DNA of 64,000 nt from JAJPHU01 sp035553375 (GTDB lineage: Bacteria; Planctomycetota; Planctomycetia; Gemmatales; Gemmataceae), in contig DATNCY010000071.1 in the NCBI GenBank assembly GCA_035553375.1, positions 1 through 64,000 on the forward strand. Direction: 5' to 3'. The translations under genes and the position numbers were made by a program. Under the pieces are notes generated by a model. That model saw only the letters and a list, made by a program, of their open reading frames with translations, ran no database searches and was not told the origin of the DNA. This document shows, piece after piece, positions 8,044 to 15,943 of the stretch (positions within the stretch are counted from its first letter, which is position 1; each line of letters opens with the position of its first letter).

Positions 8044-8784
8044 TTACTTCTCGTCCCCCTTGGCCTCTTTTGGCAGATTCGTGGGGCCGGGTAAGTCGTC
8101 TTCGCCCCCTTCTCCCGAAGTCGAGGGAGCCGTTCCGGTGGCGGTTCCTCCTTTCCCACCAAGCAGTTCACCACACAACGTATAGAGCGTCTGGCAATCG
8201 TGCGTGCCGGGCTTGTACTTGCCGCGCAGCTTCTTAATCAACTCGTCGGCCGCTTTGAACAATTGCTTGTAGCAGGGACGTTGCAGAACCAGAAGAATAT
8301 CGAGCGACTCGTCTGCGCGCTCGCGGACCAGATAATGCGGATCGAGTTTGCTGGCGATGTAGAGAGCGAGAATGGCTTGCGGCGTCCGCGCGTCCTGCTC
8401 GCGAATGGAGGTAGCGGCCGCGAGACGTACCTCCCAACAAACATCGCAGTGCAGGGCGGCGATGAGGGCAGTGAGTACCTCCGGCGTCCGGCAAAAGTCC
8501 GCATGCCAGCGACAACCGAGTTTGGCTGCCGCCGTCTTCCGCGCCTGGAAGTTGGAACAGCGCATCAACCGCTCGATCCAGGCCGGCGCCTCCTTCGCGT
8601 TCCAGGGCGGACACAGGCAGAGCCGGCACTCATCGCAAGGACAAGTGCATTTCGGGCAGAACGGCGGCGGTGGGACGTTGCAATGTCCACACCCCGGCTT
8701 GCAACACTTATCGAGATCGCTCGCCGACCCTGCCGACGCGATGCCACAACAGATCATCAAAGCCAATACCATGCTTCCACGCAT
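8044..8784 (-). CDS. Secreted Cys-rich protein with HEAT-like repeats
   Basis: 246 residues. A signal peptide (MVLALMICCGIASAGSA) is followed by a Cys/Pro-rich stretch at about residues 26-60 (CCKPGCGHCNVPPPP, CPKCTCPCDECRLCLCPP). Helical HEAT-like repeats cover roughly residues 65-190, including ARKTAAAKLG, CWEVRLAAATSIRE and VRERADESLDILL. The acidic tail is unstructured. HEAT proteins of this kind are widespread in Gemmata relatives, but the tightly packed Cys motifs suggest metal binding or disulfide cross-linking outside the cytoplasm. It is convergent with the C39-like gene, with 15 bp between the stops. No catalytic function is recognised. Confidence 0.65.
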   Translation of the reverse strand: MRGSMVLALMICCGIASAGSASDLDKCCKPGCGHCNVPPPPFCPKCTCPCDECRLCLCPPWNAKEAPAWIERLMRCSNFQARKTAAAKLGCRWHADFCRTPEVLTALIAALHCDVCWEVRLAAATSIREQDARTPQAILALYIASKLDPHYLVRERADESLDILLVLQRPCYKQLFKAADELIKKLRGKYKPGTHDCQTLYTLCGELLGGKGGTATGTAPSTSGEGGEDDLPGPTNLPKEAKGDEK

Positions 8785-8983
8785 AGCTCGATTGCCTTCC
8801 TGCCAGCGGAAAGTATCCCGGTTTCCTTCATCGGGAGAGGAAGAGGACGAGGTTTAACCATTTTGCCGGACATGCGAGTCAGGAAGAGTGGGCAATGCGA
8901 ATTCCTCGAAATTGCTCCTTGCATGGGAAGAGGTTGACTGTAATATGAAGTTTCCGTGTAGATTTCGTGAAGGAGAAGCCGCC

Positions 8984-10396
8984 ATGCAGTCAAAGCGATC
9001 GGGAGGCAAGTGGAGTCGGTGGTTGCTGGCTCTCGCCGTTTTAGCTTTGCTGGGCATGGGCGGAGGATATATGATCGTTCGCCGCACGGCCGCCACCGAA
9101 GATTCGCCGCACAATCTCCAAGGGCTAAACTCCGCCGGAACCATCTCCGTCGAGGTTGCTTCTCCTCGCGCGGGTGGAATGGATCGGCTGTGTCTCCAAC
9201 CTGGTTCCGTCGAGCCATTTGAGTCCGCCGACCTGTACACCAAGGTATCGGGGTTCCTGGCCGAACAGAAAGTCGATATCGGTTATCCCGTGCAAGTCGG
9301 CGACGTGCTGGCCCGGATCTCGGTCCCGGAATACAAGGCGCAAGTGAAACAGGACACCGCCGATGTTGTAAGGGCGGAGGCGCGGGTGGACCAGATGAAG
9401 GCCGCGATCGCCACCGCCGAGGCCGACCTGGGGGCGGCTACGGCGGCGGTCGCCCTGGCCAAAGCCGAAAAGAAAGCCAAGACATCGTATCGGGCGTATC
9501 GCGAGAAGCAACTCGACCGAATTAATCGCCTTGTCGCTCAAAGGTCCATTGACGCCAAACTCGCGGACGAGCATGAGGATCACCATCAGGCCGCGATCGC
9601 GGCCGACTTGGCGGCGAGCGAGGCCGTCGGTGCCGCCAAACAGAAGGAAGCAGCCGCCCAGGCACGGGTTAAGCAGGCTCAGGCCGATCTCCGCTACGCC
9701 GAGGCGGAAGTTGAAACGTCCAAAGCGCGGCTTGAGAAGTCGCAAGTGCTGCTCGACTACACGGTCATCCGCTCTCCCTATACCGGCGTGGTCACCAAGC
9801 GAAACTTCTACCCCGGCGACTTCATCCGGGCGGCCGACTCGGGTGGGGATCATCGGGTGCCGCTGCTGGCCGTCGAGCGGACGGACGTGATGCGGGTAAT
9901 TATCCAGGTGCCCGAACGGGATGTGCCGTTCGTCAATTGCGGCGATCCCGCCGCCGTCATCGTGGACGCCCTGCCTGGCGAAGTGTTCGCGACGCGCGGA
10001 ACCGACAAGGTTGAAGTGTCCCGGCTGGCCGCCTCCGAGGATCCTGTCACTCGGATGATGCGAACCGAGGTGCATGTCAATAACCCGGATGGAAAACTCC
10101 GTCGCGGAATGTTCGGCCGAGTTACCCTCACCCTGCAACGCGGTTCGGCGGCCGCCGTTCAAATCCCTTCGTCCGCCCTGGTTGGCAAGCGTGACGGCAA
10201 GAAAGGATCGGTTTGGCTCATCCGCGAGGATAAGGCCGCTCTCGTCCCGGTCGTTATCGGAGCCGACAACGGGGCGATGGTCGAGATTCTCTCCGGCCTG
10301 ATGCCGGCGGATCGGGTCATTCTCCGTGCCTCCGCTCCGCTGAGTGAGGGAGCCGCCGTTGTAGCGGAAGAGGGCCAGTCCTCGAACGGGCGCTGA
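8984..10396 (+). CDS. RND efflux periplasmic adaptor (membrane fusion protein)
   Basis: 470-residue HlyD/AcrA-type adaptor that links an inner-membrane RND pump to an outer-membrane channel. N-terminal anchor WLLALAVLALLGMGGGYMIV; a split lipoyl domain (VSGFLAEQKVDIGYPVQVGDVLARI, completed by VIRSPYTGVVTKRNFYPGDF); between them a long Ala/Lys/Glu-rich coiled-coil hairpin (about residues 120-260), then a beta-barrel. ATG 8984 has AAGGAG 8 nt upstream. Further upstream, TTGACT at 8934 with a 17-bp spacer to TGTAGA is a weak promoter candidate. It is followed 85 bp later by the pump gene. No TolC-type outer-membrane factor is present in the window. Confidence 0.9.
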   Translation: MQSKRSGGKWSRWLLALAVLALLGMGGGYMIVRRTAATEDSPHNLQGLNSAGTISVEVASPRAGGMDRLCLQPGSVEPFESADLYTKVSGFLAEQKVDIGYPVQVGDVLARISVPEYKAQVKQDTADVVRAEARVDQMKAAIATAEADLGAATAAVALAKAEKKAKTSYRAYREKQLDRINRLVAQRSIDAKLADEHEDHHQAAIAADLAASEAVGAAKQKEAAAQARVKQAQADLRYAEAEVETSKARLEKSQVLLDYTVIRSPYTGVVTKRNFYPGDFIRAADSGGDHRVPLLAVERTDVMRVIIQVPERDVPFVNCGDPAAVIVDALPGEVFATRGTDKVEVSRLAASEDPVTRMMRTEVHVNNPDGKLRRGMFGRVTLTLQRGSAAAVQIPSSALVGKRDGKKGSVWLIREDKAALVPVVIGADNGAMVEILSGLMPADRVILRASAPLSEGAAVVAEEGQSSNGR

Positions 10397-10481
10397 ACCG
10401 GCAACCGTGTTGCGCACACCTAAAACCCGCTCCATTCCCTCCGGCTTCGATGGCTGGAGTCAAGCCATGAGATCGTGATTC

Positions 10482-13400
10482 ATGAATGGTCTGATCCGTT
10501 TCTCGCTCGGGAACCCTCGGGCGATTACTGTCTTGGTGCTGACGATTCTGCTGGTCGGCGGAGTCTCCTTGAGGATGATTCCGGCCGACATTCTTCCCGT
10601 CTATCGCAGTCCGGCCGTCCAGGTCTTGACGTTCTACAACGGCATGGCGGCGACCAGCGTCGAGTCTGGGCTTACTGCTCGCATGGAGCGCGGCACCGGC
10701 CAGGCGGCGGGGATCAGGCGGCAGGAATCGCGGTCTCTCCTTGGCGTCAGCATCATCCGCAATTTCTTTGCCGACGACGTGGACCCCAATGGGGCGTTGA
10801 CCCAGGTGAACTCGCTGGCCACCGTGGAAATTCCGACACTGCCTCCCGGAACGCTGCCACCGGTCATCTTGCCGTATGATCCAACTTCGTCCACGCCGGT
10901 CTGCTTGGTGGCCCTCAACAGCGCGACCCAAAACGAGTCCGTTCTCTATGACACGGCCCGCTATCAGGTCCGCATGATGATTATGTCCTCGCGCGGCGCG
11001 AATGCGCCGGTGGTATACGGAGGTAAAATCCGCACCATCCTTGCCTACCTGGACCGGGAACGACTCCAGGCCCACGGCCTCTCCCCCGTCGATGTGATGA
11101 ACGCCCTCGACCGCTTCAACATTTTCATCCCGGCCGGCGACGCGAAATTCGGCAAGATCGATTACACCCTCGACTCCAACGCGATGTATGACACCGTGGA
11201 ACGCATGGCCGACGTGCCGATCAAGACCGACGCAGCCGGCCGGACGGTGTTTCTGAGAGAGGTAGCGATCCCGAAAGACGCGGCCACGATTCAGACGAAC
11301 GTGGTCCGAGTCGATGGCCGCCGTCAGGTGTACATTCCGGTTTACCGGCAGTCGGGATATAGCACGTTGGATGTCGTCGATACCCTCAAGAACAATCTGC
11401 CCGATATGAAAGCGCGGTTGACCACCCCGGACGTGGATTTGAAGGTGGTAATGGATCAGTCGGTGTATGTCCGCAAGGCGATTGAAAGTCTCGCGGAAGA
11501 AGGGATACTCGGTGCCATCCTTTGCTCGCTTGTGATCCTCGTTTTCCTCGGCGAATGGCGGATGACGATGATTGCCGTAATGACCATCCCCGTTGCCGTC
11601 CTCGGGGCCGCTGCCTGCCTCTATGCCGTAGGGCAAACCATCAACCTGATGACCCTGGCGGGACTGGCCCTCGCCATCGGCCCGCTGGTGGACAGCGCGA
11701 TTATTTGCCTGGAGAATACCCACCGTCACCTGGGCCTCGGTGCCGAGCCACACGAGGCGGCGTTTTTCGGAGCGAGCGAGGTGGCCTTGCCGGAGCTAAT
11801 CGCTACACTCTGCACGCTCCTCGTTTTGCTGCCGTTGGCCTTGATGCCGGGACTCGGAGCGTTCTTGTTCCGTCCCATGTTTCTTGCCGTGGCGTTCGCC
11901 ATGACAATCGCTTACATCCTCTCGCGAACCTTCGTCCCTGCCCGCTGCGCGGCGTGGCTGAAACCGCATGGGCACAAGCCGGCAGAGTCCCACAGTCTGG
12001 ATTACGAACACCGTAACGAGAACGAAAACGCTCCGCCAAAGGGATTATTCGGCCGGCTGTTCGAGAAATGGGAGGCCGCGATCAATGCCGGGATCGCACT
12101 CTACACCCGACTCCTCGCATTGGCTCTGCATGCGCGCGGTCTCGTGATCGGAGCGGCGTTCGCAGCCCTGGCGGCGGTCATTGTCCTGTTCGGCGCAAAT
12201 CTCCGCCGGGAGTTCTTCCCCGAGGTGGACGCAGGAGCATTCGAGATTTTCGTCCGCGCCCCATCCGGCACGCGGGTCGAGGTGACGGAAGAACGGATCG
12301 CCAACGTGGAACAGGTCGTGAAGGAAAAGCTCGGTGAGGATCTTGAGTTGGTGATTAGCGAGATCGGCTTGACTCCCAACTGGTCGGCCGCCTACACCCC
12401 GAACGCTGGAACCATGGACGCCGTCGTCAAGGTCCAGCTCAAGTCCGAACGGTCCCGCTCCGCCCAGCAATGGGTCGATGTCCTGCGTCGGGGGTTCGCG
12501 GGCGACAGGCAATTTTCCGATCTGGGATTCGCCTTCGACGCGGGCGGTATGGTCCGGGCGGCGATGAACGAGGGAAAATCGAGTCCGCTGAACATCCGGA
12601 TCACGGCCAAGAACATGAAGAAAGCACGGATCGTGGCCGAGCGGATTTTGAAAGAGGTCAAGGGCATCAACGGCGTGGTGGACGCTCGCATCATCCAGCG
12701 ACTTGACTATCCGCAGTACGTCTTGGAGGTGGACCAGGCGAAAGCCTCCGCTCTCGGACTGAATCAGGCGGACGTGATGCGAAACGTCGTGTCGGCGGTC
12801 AACTCAAGCGTCCAGTTCAACAAGAAGAATTTTTGGATCGATCCCAAGAGTTCCAACCAGTATTTCGTCGGCGTGCAGTATCCGGAAGAAGACATTACGT
12901 CGGTCGAAACCCTGCTCAATATCCCGATCACCGGCCTGGGACAGATGAAGCCGATCCCCCTCCGGAACATCGTGAAGGTTCCGCTCCCGCGCATGGAAGT
13001 GCCGGCCGAGATCAACCATACTAATCTTCAGGCGACGATGGAACTGACGATGGGAGTCCAGGGCCGCGATCTCGGACATGTGGCCGACGATGTGAACCGC
13101 GTCGTGGCCAGTTTTGGAAAGCAGCGGCCCGACGGCGGCTGGAGTCCCTTCGACCCGGATAAAGACGGCAAGATGGTAATGGAGGGGGCGCGAATTGTCT
13201 TAACCGGAGAATACGAGAAGATGCAGCAAACATTTCTCTTCCAGGCGATGGGGATGCTTGGAGCCGTGGTGCTGATCTACTTCCTGATGGTTGCCTTGTT
13301 CCGGTCTTATTTAACGCCGCTAGTGGTATTGTCGGCGGTGCCGATCGGCGTGATCGGCGTCATCCTCATGCTGTATTTCACGAACACGGCTTTGAACGTC

Positions 13401-13766
13401 CAATCGCTCTTGGGAGTCATCTTCATGGTAGGAATCGTGGTTTCCAACACGGTCCTCTTGGTTGACTTCGCGGAGAACGTGCGCAAAACGGATCGGCTGT
13501 CTCCGGCCGAGGCGATACGGCGAGCGGCCGCGGTTCGGGTGCGGCCGGTGGTCATGACCGCGCTGGCGACGTTCTTTGCCCTGATACCGATGTCGCTGGG
13601 CTTAAGCCGTGGAAGTGAAGCGAATGTGCCGCTCGGTCGGGCCGTCCTTGGCGGCCTGCTCGCCGGCTTGGCGACAACGCTGTTCGTGGTCCCGTGCGTG
13701 TACTCGCTCGTGGTCCCGAACAGGTTCGAGAACGAGCGCTCACCGCTTCGAGGTCTAACCCCATGA
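10482..13766 (+). CDS. RND-family efflux pump, inner-membrane subunit (AcrB/CusA-like)
   Basis: 1094 residues with the two-fold RND plan: helix 1 (ITVLVLTILLVGGVSL), a large periplasmic porter loop, helices 2-6, a cytoplasmic linker (about 505-530), then a second copy of the layout. TM4 reads GLALAIGPLVDSAIICLENTHRH, so only the first of the two adjacent aspartates of AcrB is kept (D404, followed by Ser). The TM10 equivalent reads GIVVSNTVLLVDFAEN without the AcrB lysine. This differs from drug exporters of the AcrB type and points to another RND subfamily. Substrate is unknown. It is cotranscribed with the adaptor upstream, and a REP family 1 hairpin begins 2 bp after its stop. Confidence 0.9.
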   Translation: MNGLIRFSLGNPRAITVLVLTILLVGGVSLRMIPADILPVYRSPAVQVLTFYNGMAATSVESGLTARMERGTGQAAGIRRQESRSLLGVSIIRNFFADDVDPNGALTQVNSLATVEIPTLPPGTLPPVILPYDPTSSTPVCLVALNSATQNESVLYDTARYQVRMMIMSSRGANAPVVYGGKIRTILAYLDRERLQAHGLSPVDVMNALDRFNIFIPAGDAKFGKIDYTLDSNAMYDTVERMADVPIKTDAAGRTVFLREVAIPKDAATIQTNVVRVDGRRQVYIPVYRQSGYSTLDVVDTLKNNLPDMKARLTTPDVDLKVVMDQSVYVRKAIESLAEEGILGAILCSLVILVFLGEWRMTMIAVMTIPVAVLGAAACLYAVGQTINLMTLAGLALAIGPLVDSAIICLENTHRHLGLGAEPHEAAFFGASEVALPELIATLCTLLVLLPLALMPGLGAFLFRPMFLAVAFAMTIAYILSRTFVPARCAAWLKPHGHKPAESHSLDYEHRNENENAPPKGLFGRLFEKWEAAINAGIALYTRLLALALHARGLVIGAAFAALAAVIVLFGANLRREFFPEVDAGAFEIFVRAPSGTRVEVTEERIANVEQVVKEKLGEDLELVISEIGLTPNWSAAYTPNAGTMDAVVKVQLKSERSRSAQQWVDVLRRGFAGDRQFSDLGFAFDAGGMVRAAMNEGKSSPLNIRITAKNMKKARIVAERILKEVKGINGVVDARIIQRLDYPQYVLEVDQAKASALGLNQADVMRNVVSAVNSSVQFNKKNFWIDPKSSNQYFVGVQYPEEDITSVETLLNIPITGLGQMKPIPLRNIVKVPLPRMEVPAEINHTNLQATMELTMGVQGRDLGHVADDVNRVVASFGKQRPDGGWSPFDPDKDGKMVMEGARIVLTGEYEKMQQTFLFQAMGMLGAVVLIYFLMVALFRSYLTPLVVLSAVPIGVIGVILMLYFTNTALNVQSLLGVIFMVGIVVSNTVLLVDFAENVRKTDRLSPAEAIRRAAAVRVRPVVMTALATFFALIPMSLGLSRGSEANVPLGRAVLGGLLAGLATTLFVVPCVYSLVVPNRFENERSPLRGLTP

Positions 13767-13768
13767 CT

Positions 13769-13820
13769 GCCAGCCCGCAGCGCCAGCAAGGGAAGTCCCT
13801 TGCTGGCGCTGCGGGCTGGC
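13769..13820. repeat. REP family 1 palindrome
   Basis: Same 24-bp arms as the copy at 6449 with a 4-nt loop. It is placed 2 bp after the RND pump stop and 16 bp before the convergent ABC permease stop, so it is likely to serve as a shared 3' structure. Confidence 0.92.
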
Positions 13821-13836
13821 CAAAATGTTCGTGCCT

Positions 13837-14607
13837 CTAAACATCGCGGCGCGAGAAATATACCATGCCAATGAGGGCGGCCACGCACGATAGAATGATG
13901 GACCAGCCGACGAACTCGGCGAGGCTATTGAAATCGTAATGGCCTTGCAAGATATACGGTAGGCGTTGCAAGGCGCGATCCGGCGACGGATAGCGCTGCG
14001 GCAGAAACTTCAGCAGAAATCCGCCGCCGCACAGCACGGCCCACAGTACCGCAATGCCGAGTACGGTGCTGTTGGCAATGGCGCTGACGGTCACGCCGCA
14101 GGTGATGACCGCCGCCAACAAGGCGGCGACCGTCAGCAGGGCCACCAAACTGCCGTCCCACGACAAATCTTCGTGCAGCAAAAACAGCGCGCTAATCAGC
14201 GTCAGCATACCCAGGGCGAGGAAGGTACCCAGTACGGTGACAAGCCGAGCGTGCCATTTGCCCATGAAATACTGATAGCGGCTGATACCGCGACTGAGTA
14301 CGGAGTCGGCCATGGTCCCGCGCTCCGACGAGATGCTGCCGGCCGTCAGCACGCAAATGATGGCCGCACTGCCCAGCACGATCCAGCGTAGCAACTGGCT
14401 ACTGTGTAGCGAGGCCGACTGAATGATGCCGACTTCGTGATAGCCGAAGCGGAAGAGCAGATACCCGGCCGTGGCCAACACGGAGAGCAAAACCCAGAAG
14501 CGATAAACCCAGCTGCGCAGCGTCTGCCGCACATCGGCCTGAAAGACGGCCCAGTAGGGCAGCCAACGATTAAAGGTGATCGGCTTTTTCTCGGCAACTG
14601 CGTCCAT
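13837..14607 (-). CDS. ABC-2 type transporter permease
   Basis: 256 residues with about six hydrophobic segments, for example FWVLLSVLATAGYLLFRF, IVLGSAAIICVLTAGSI, VLGTFLALGMLTLISALFL and a final WSIILSCVAALIGMVYFSRRDV, the usual end of ABC-2 permeases. The segment SISSERGTMADSVLSRGISRYQYFMGKW is the conserved cytoplasmic coupling region. ATG 14607 has GGGGA 7 nt upstream. The longer frame from 14667 would translate the CACGAAACA repeat arm and is rejected. It lies downstream of its ATPase partner (14765-15766) on the same strand, with a long foldback in the 157-bp space between them. The cargo is not predictable. Confidence 0.82.
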   Translation of the reverse strand: MDAVAEKKPITFNRWLPYWAVFQADVRQTLRSWVYRFWVLLSVLATAGYLLFRFGYHEVGIIQSASLHSSQLLRWIVLGSAAIICVLTAGSISSERGTMADSVLSRGISRYQYFMGKWHARLVTVLGTFLALGMLTLISALFLLHEDLSWDGSLVALLTVAALLAAVITCGVTVSAIANSTVLGIAVLWAVLCGGGFLLKFLPQRYPSPDRALQRLPYILQGHYDFNSLAEFVGWSIILSCVAALIGMVYFSRRDV

Positions 14608-14626
14608 GTCAAATCCCCAAATTTCA

Positions 14627-14753
14627 CCACGAAACACACGAAACACACGAAAAAAAGACAAAGGCAAATAAAAAAGGTGGCAATCGAGATTGGGATGCTA
14701 TCGATTCTGTATTTTGCTTTTGTCTTTTTTCGTGTGTTTCGTGTGTTTCGTGG
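14627..14753. repeat. Foldback element with CACGAAACA-unit arms
   Basis: Left arm 14627-14667 (CCACGAAACACACGAAACAC then CGA and an A-rich tail) and right arm 14713-14753 pair over about 40 bp around a 45-nt loop. The arms are tandem 9-bp-like units. It sits between the ABC ATPase and permease genes of one operon, so it would fold in their shared mRNA. A sister element with the same unit is at 23778-23907. Confidence 0.9.
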
Positions 14754-14764
14754 TTAAAGTATTT

Positions 14765-15766
14765 TTAGGCCGCTTCGCCCTGGTAGATACGAGCGAAACC
14801 GCGCGATTCTTCTTTCTCGACCAGATCGAGAAACGCCTGTTCCGTCTGCTGGCCGACGCTGCGGATCGATACAAGCGTGACCTTGTTGTCGCTCAGTGTC
14901 ATCAGGACATTGGCCAGCGCCCCCGTGCTGACGGCTTCGTCTTGCAAATACAACTCCAGGCGGCGCTGCCGAATGTTGACAATCTTAAACTCCGGCAGCG
15001 CGCGAATGGCCGTGGTCGCCTTGGCGATCGCCTTCTGATCGCCTTCAAGGTCCAGTTCAAAATGATTGCGACGCATACGGCCCTTCAAGTCTTGCAGCGA
15101 GCCGCAGTAAATAAGTTGGCCGTGACTGAGGACGGCCGCGTGATTGCACACTTCGTCGATGTCGCTGAGGTTATGGCTGGAGACAATCAGTGTTTTCTCG
15201 CGGCTGAGCGTTTTGATTAGCTCCAGCATACTGCGCCGCGCTTCGGGATCGAGTCCATGCGTCGGTTCGTCCCAGATAAGCAGGTCCGGCTCATTGATAA
15301 GACTGGTAGCGACGGCCAGGCGCGCCGTCATGCCGTTGGAGAAGCCGGCGATGGGATCGCCGGAGACACGCAGCAGATCGACGGCGCGAATGAGCGAGGC
15401 CAGGCGCGGCTTGCGGACATCCTTGGGCAAACCGAACAGGCGAGCCATGTAGTCGAGATAAGTGATCGGCGTCATCCCACGCGGAAACTGGGGATTGGTG
15501 GGGATGTAGCCGATGCGGCGGCGCAGATCGGCGGCGTTGGGCGTCATGGTCTTGTTGAAGACCTTGGCCCAGCCGGCGGTCGGCCGATGCAAACCAATAA
15601 TGAGACGCAGGAGCGTTGTCTTGCCGGCGCCGTTGGAGCCGAGCAGACCCAAGACGCAGCCGGGTTCGATCCGCAGCGTCACATCATTCAGGGCAATCTG
15701 GCGGTTCTGGTAAATCTTGGTGAGCTTGAAAGTTTCAACCACCAGATCGCTGGAGTTCTCGGCCAC
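14765..15766 (-). CDS. ABC transporter ATP-binding subunit
   Basis: 333-residue nucleotide-binding subunit of an ABC-2 exporter. Walker A GLLGSNGAGKTT, Q-loop region IGYIPTNPQFPRGMT, signature GFSNGMTARLAVA (divergent from LSGGQ, as in many ABC-2 ATPases), Walker B DLLIWDEPTHGLDP and H-loop LIVSSHNLSD are all present. A C-terminal beta-rich extension follows residue 220. The GTG at 15766 is taken as start because GGAGGG lies 6 nt upstream. The longer frame to 15838 lacks any such site. It pairs with the permease at 13837-14607. Confidence 0.9.
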   Translation of the reverse strand: MAENSSDLVVETFKLTKIYQNRQIALNDVTLRIEPGCVLGLLGSNGAGKTTLLRLIIGLHRPTAGWAKVFNKTMTPNAADLRRRIGYIPTNPQFPRGMTPITYLDYMARLFGLPKDVRKPRLASLIRAVDLLRVSGDPIAGFSNGMTARLAVATSLINEPDLLIWDEPTHGLDPEARRSMLELIKTLSREKTLIVSSHNLSDIDEVCNHAAVLSHGQLIYCGSLQDLKGRMRRNHFELDLEGDQKAIAKATTAIRALPEFKIVNIRQRRLELYLQDEAVSTGALANVLMTLSDNKVTLVSIRSVGQQTEQAFLDLVEKEESRGFARIYQGEAA

Positions 15767-15854
15767 ACTATTCCCTCCCACGATCGGCACGATACGCGGC
15801 GAGAGTATACGGCGGAGCGGGATGAGGGGATAGACCAACTGCGCTGAGTCCCAC

Positions 15855-15920
15855 GGTCAGCGTTAGCCGGCTGGTACAGACTCCGCTAGCTTGTACCAGC
15901 CGGCTGACGTCGGCTGTTCG
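15855..15920. repeat. REP family 2 palindrome (AGCCGGCTGGTACA)
   Basis: Imperfect inverted repeat centred on AGCCGGCTGGTACA / TGTACCAGCCGGCT with diverged outer arms. It lies between the divergent ABC ATPase start and the peptidase stop. Related copies are at 18041-18107 and 28998-29100. Confidence 0.85.
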
Positions 15921-15943
15921 TTATCGATACGTAAACTCCGAAC

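Noticed and set aside
14608..14667. N-terminal extension of the ABC permease
   Set aside because: The extra residues (SFFRVFRVFRGE) are the CACGAAACA repeat arm read as protein. A Shine-Dalgarno lies before ATG 14607.
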